Positions 14,093-16,137 of a stretch of DNA of 16,137 nucleotides are shown one piece after another. The stretch's first letter is position 1, and each line of letters begins with the position of its first letter. The stretch covers positions 1 to 16,137 of the forward strand of contig JAGOCU010000007.1 in the NCBI GenBank assembly GCA_017998555.1, given 5' to 3'. Made by a program: the position numbers and the translations under genes. The stretch is from Thermoflexales bacterium (GTDB lineage: Bacteria > Chloroflexota > Anaerolineae > J036 > Brachytrichaceae). The notes beneath the pieces were generated by a model. The model saw only the letters and a program-made list of their open reading frames with translations. It was not told the DNA's origin and made no database searches.

Positions 14093-16078
14093 CTAGATAT
14101 CTTCAATCGCTGACCGCAGGAACTCCGCCACGCTCCAGGCTTGCGCCACACACCCGCCTGGCAGATGCGGCGCATAACCATCGAAAACCTCGGAGATCTG
14201 CCCCAGACCCGCCTGATTCAGGTGAGGCAGCATCCCGTTCAGCCAGCGACGCGCTTGCTGGCGCGCGGCTGCGCTGCGCTCATGCGCGCGAACATGCGCG
14301 GTGATAAAGGGTCCCATCAGCCATGCCCAGATCGTGCCTTGATGATAGGCGCCATCACGCGTCTCCAGATCGCCTGCATAACGGCCGCGATAGCGCGGAT
14401 CGGCGGGACTCAGGCTGCGCAAACCGTAGGGTGTCAACAGATCCCGCGCCACGACATCAACAACGCGCTGCATCCGCTCCTGATTGAGCATGGTGTGGGT
14501 GAGGCTCGCAGCGAAGATCTGGTTGGGGCGGATCGAGGCGTCGCGCTCCGTGCCGTCCACAACATCGTAGAGACACCCGGCTTCTTCATTCCAGAACTGG
14601 GCATTGAAGGCAAGCTCGGCCTGCCCCGCCAGGTCGCCGTAGCGCAAGGCGCGCGCGGTGTCTCCAAAACGCGCGGCGAAACTGCGCATGATCTGAAGCG
14701 CATTGAACCAAAGCGCCTGAATCTCCACCGGCTTCCCCATCCGGGGCGTCACAACCCAGTCGCGATACTTGGCGTCCATCCAGGTCAACTGCATGCCGGG
14801 CGCGCCGGCATGCAGCAGGCCGTCCGTATCCATCCGGATGTTGTATCGCGTTCCGCGCTCGTGCCAGGCGATTGCATCGGCCAGGGGTTCGTAGAGATGC
14901 TCGCGAACAAATGCCTCATCCTGACTGTATTGGCTCAACGCCCGGGTCGCCTCGAACATCCATAACGTGGCGTCAACCGTGTTGTATTCCGGCGTGTCGC
15001 CCTTGTCAGGAAACCGATTCGGAATCATCCCCTGATCCATGTGACGGGCGTACTCCACCAGGATATCGCGCGCAACATCAAAGCGACCCGTCGCCAGGGT
15101 CAAACCCGGCAGCGCGATCATCGTGTCGCGCCCCCAATCGCTGAACCACGGGTAACCGGCGATGATCGATTTGCGATCGCCCCGGGTCACGATGAATTGG
15201 TCTGCCGCGGCAGTCAGCGCGCATACCATCGCGTCGTCATAGGGGGCCGCCTCGACCAGGGCTGCCCGTCGCGCCACTTCGGCGCGGCGTAGTTCGTCGA
15301 TGCCGGCGATTCCGATCGGCGACGTCGACGCGATGAGGCACAACTGATCCGGCGCATCGCCAATCTGGAAACGCAATTCGACCGGCCCGTGCAAATCCTC
15401 GATGTGATCGTATCCACGATCCTGTTCCACCTGAAGATGGAAGTGACGATACCAGTATGGCGTGGGATCAACGCTATCAGCGTTGTGCGAAATGCGCAAC
15501 GCCGGCGCGTCTGCGTAAGGCCGCACGGTCACTTGCTGCAGAGCAACCTCCGCCACAACGTTCAGTCCGGGATTCTCGTGGGCGAGGGTGTGAAAGTCCC
15601 TGCAGGAGATCAGCGGCCGGATTCGGAGCTCGGCTTTCGCGCCGGGAGCCGCCTGAGGATCACGCGTGACAGCATACTGGACACACACGGTGTTCTGGCC
15701 GTGCGCAAGCCAGATCGCCTTTTCAATCACCCAACCATCAACGGCAAAGGTGAAGATTGGAAAGGGATCCAACCGGAATCCGATTTGGTGCCCGGACAAA
15801 CGGGCGGGCCGATCATCGCTGAACTCATTCACCGCGAGATCGATGCGGCGCTCGCTTCCGTCCGGAAGGCGCACAACAAGCGTCTCGTCAAGTTTGTTGA
15901 GCAGCATCAGGCGTTCGGTGGGCGGTTTCGTCGCCGCGACAAGCAGGCCATGGTATCGGCGGGTATTCAAGCCGACAATGGTCGACATCGCAAATCCGCC
16001 AATGCCATTCGTCTCCAGCCACTCCTTTTCTCGGGCTTCGGTGATGCTTCCGCAAATATCGGCGCCGAACTGAATCAT
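14093..16078 (-). CDS. Glycogen debranching enzyme, amylo-alpha-1,6-glucosidase type (GDE_N/GDE_C)
   Basis: A 661-residue cytoplasmic enzyme predicted to hydrolyse alpha-1,6 branch glucose units of glycogen or limit dextrins. The N-terminal all-beta domain (about 1-270) opens with EWLETNGIGGFAMSTI and NTRRYHGLLVA. The C-terminal (alpha/alpha)6 barrel domain (about 280-661) has the family signature GYPWFSDWGRDTMIALPG (308-325), then NTVDATLWMFEA, TWMDA with D435, GKPVEIQALWFNAL with E452, RPNQ, TPYGLRSLSP, YHQGTIWAWLMGPF and FDGYAPHLPGGCVAQAWSVAE. Length and order match the bacterial/archaeal single-activity debranching enzymes and not the glycogen phosphorylase-linked GlgX type. The start ATG (16078-16076) has AGGAG six nt upstream. 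No other glycogen gene is in view. The 5' neighbour lies outside the window. Confidence 0.95.
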   Translation of the reverse strand: MIQFGADICGSITEAREKEWLETNGIGGFAMSTIVGLNTRRYHGLLVAATKPPTERLMLLNKLDETLVVRLPDGSERRIDLAVNEFSDDRPARLSGHQIGFRLDPFPIFTFAVDGWVIEKAIWLAHGQNTVCVQYAVTRDPQAAPGAKAELRIRPLISCRDFHTLAHENPGLNVVAEVALQQVTVRPYADAPALRISHNADSVDPTPYWYRHFHLQVEQDRGYDHIEDLHGPVELRFQIGDAPDQLCLIASTSPIGIAGIDELRRAEVARRAALVEAAPYDDAMVCALTAAADQFIVTRGDRKSIIAGYPWFSDWGRDTMIALPGLTLATGRFDVARDILVEYARHMDQGMIPNRFPDKGDTPEYNTVDATLWMFEATRALSQYSQDEAFVREHLYEPLADAIAWHERGTRYNIRMDTDGLLHAGAPGMQLTWMDAKYRDWVVTPRMGKPVEIQALWFNALQIMRSFAARFGDTARALRYGDLAGQAELAFNAQFWNEEAGCLYDVVDGTERDASIRPNQIFAASLTHTMLNQERMQRVVDVVARDLLTPYGLRSLSPADPRYRGRYAGDLETRDGAYHQGTIWAWLMGPFITAHVRAHERSAAARQQARRWLNGMLPHLNQAGLGQISEVFDGYAPHLPGGCVAQAWSVAEFLRSAIEDI

Positions 16079-16084
16079 GGCATG

Positions 16085-16089
16085 CTCCT
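16085..16089 (-). promoter_or_regulatory. Ribosome binding site of the debranching enzyme gene
   Basis: AGGAG on the minus strand, six nt before the ATG (16078-16076), the best Shine-Dalgarno match in the window. It fixes the start of the debranching enzyme. It contrasts with the leaderless-looking starts of the deacetylase and gluconokinase genes. The remaining bases to 16137 hold a weak TAAACT (-10-like, 16121-16116) whose -35 would be beyond the window. Confidence 0.7.
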
Positions 16090-16137
16090 GTTTCGAGTGC
16101 GTCCGGATTTCCCCAAGTTTAGCCGCTTTCGAATCGA

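Noticed and set aside
14141..14965. Long plus-strand ORF opposite the debranching enzyme
   Set aside because: It is antisense to a well-conserved GDE_C domain, with no motif and no ribosome site; such shadows are common at this GC content.

Overview
This is a high-GC bacterial chromosome segment (16.1 kb) built around a nine-gene operon that is mostly aromatic amino acid biosynthesis. The gene content and styles suggest a member of the Chloroflexota: a Thermotoga-type DAHP synthase pair, a secreted polysaccharide deacetylase with a long Thr/Pro/Ala linker, a GDE_C-type glycogen debranching enzyme, and promoters placed so close to start codons that the mRNAs would be leaderless. That placement is an inference from protein style and not a database result. 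No tRNA, rRNA, CRISPR, transposase or phage gene is visible, so this is ordinary chromosome and not an island.

Left block (1-3003, minus strand): the N-terminal part of a two-domain rhodanese-type sulfurtransferase runs off the left edge. A very long GC-rich hairpin (480-541) follows. Then come an M20 metallopeptidase of the carboxypeptidase G2 type and an MFS transporter, which overlap by 23 bp and are transcribed as MFS then peptidase.

Central block (3100-12100, plus strand): a well-formed promoter (TTGACA-N17-TAGAGT) drives a short leader RNA. It encodes a 31-residue peptide in which 8 of 12 consecutive residues (5-16) are Phe, Tyr or Trp. A textbook intrinsic terminator lies before the first structural gene. 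This is a ribosome-mediated attenuator sensing all three aromatic amino acids. Behind it lie two tandem DAHP synthases, prephenate/arogenate dehydrogenase (tyrA), EPSP synthase (aroA), shikimate dehydrogenase (aroE), a bleomycin-hydrolase-type aminopeptidase C (pepC), chorismate synthase (aroC) and a MoxR AAA+ ATPase. Most junctions overlap by 4 bp or are separated by 3 bp. The exception is the aroF2-tyrA gap, which is filled by a palindromic repeat. A strong hairpin after moxR closes the operon. The operon covers the entry step, two middle steps (AroE, AroA), chorismate formation and the Tyr branch. Genes for AroB, AroQ/AroD, AroK and the Phe branch are not in the window.

Right block (12128-16137): a secreted polysaccharide deacetylase (minus) and a gluconokinase (plus) diverge from a 158-bp region holding a TATAAT box for each gene. 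Gluconokinase converges on a glycogen debranching enzyme (minus), with a perfect 22-bp hairpin between them. These genes belong to carbohydrate metabolism and look functionally unrelated to the aro operon.

The item most worth following up is the aromatic leader-peptide attenuator and the unusual regulon it would control: a peptidase and an AAA+ ATPase under aromatic amino acid control.
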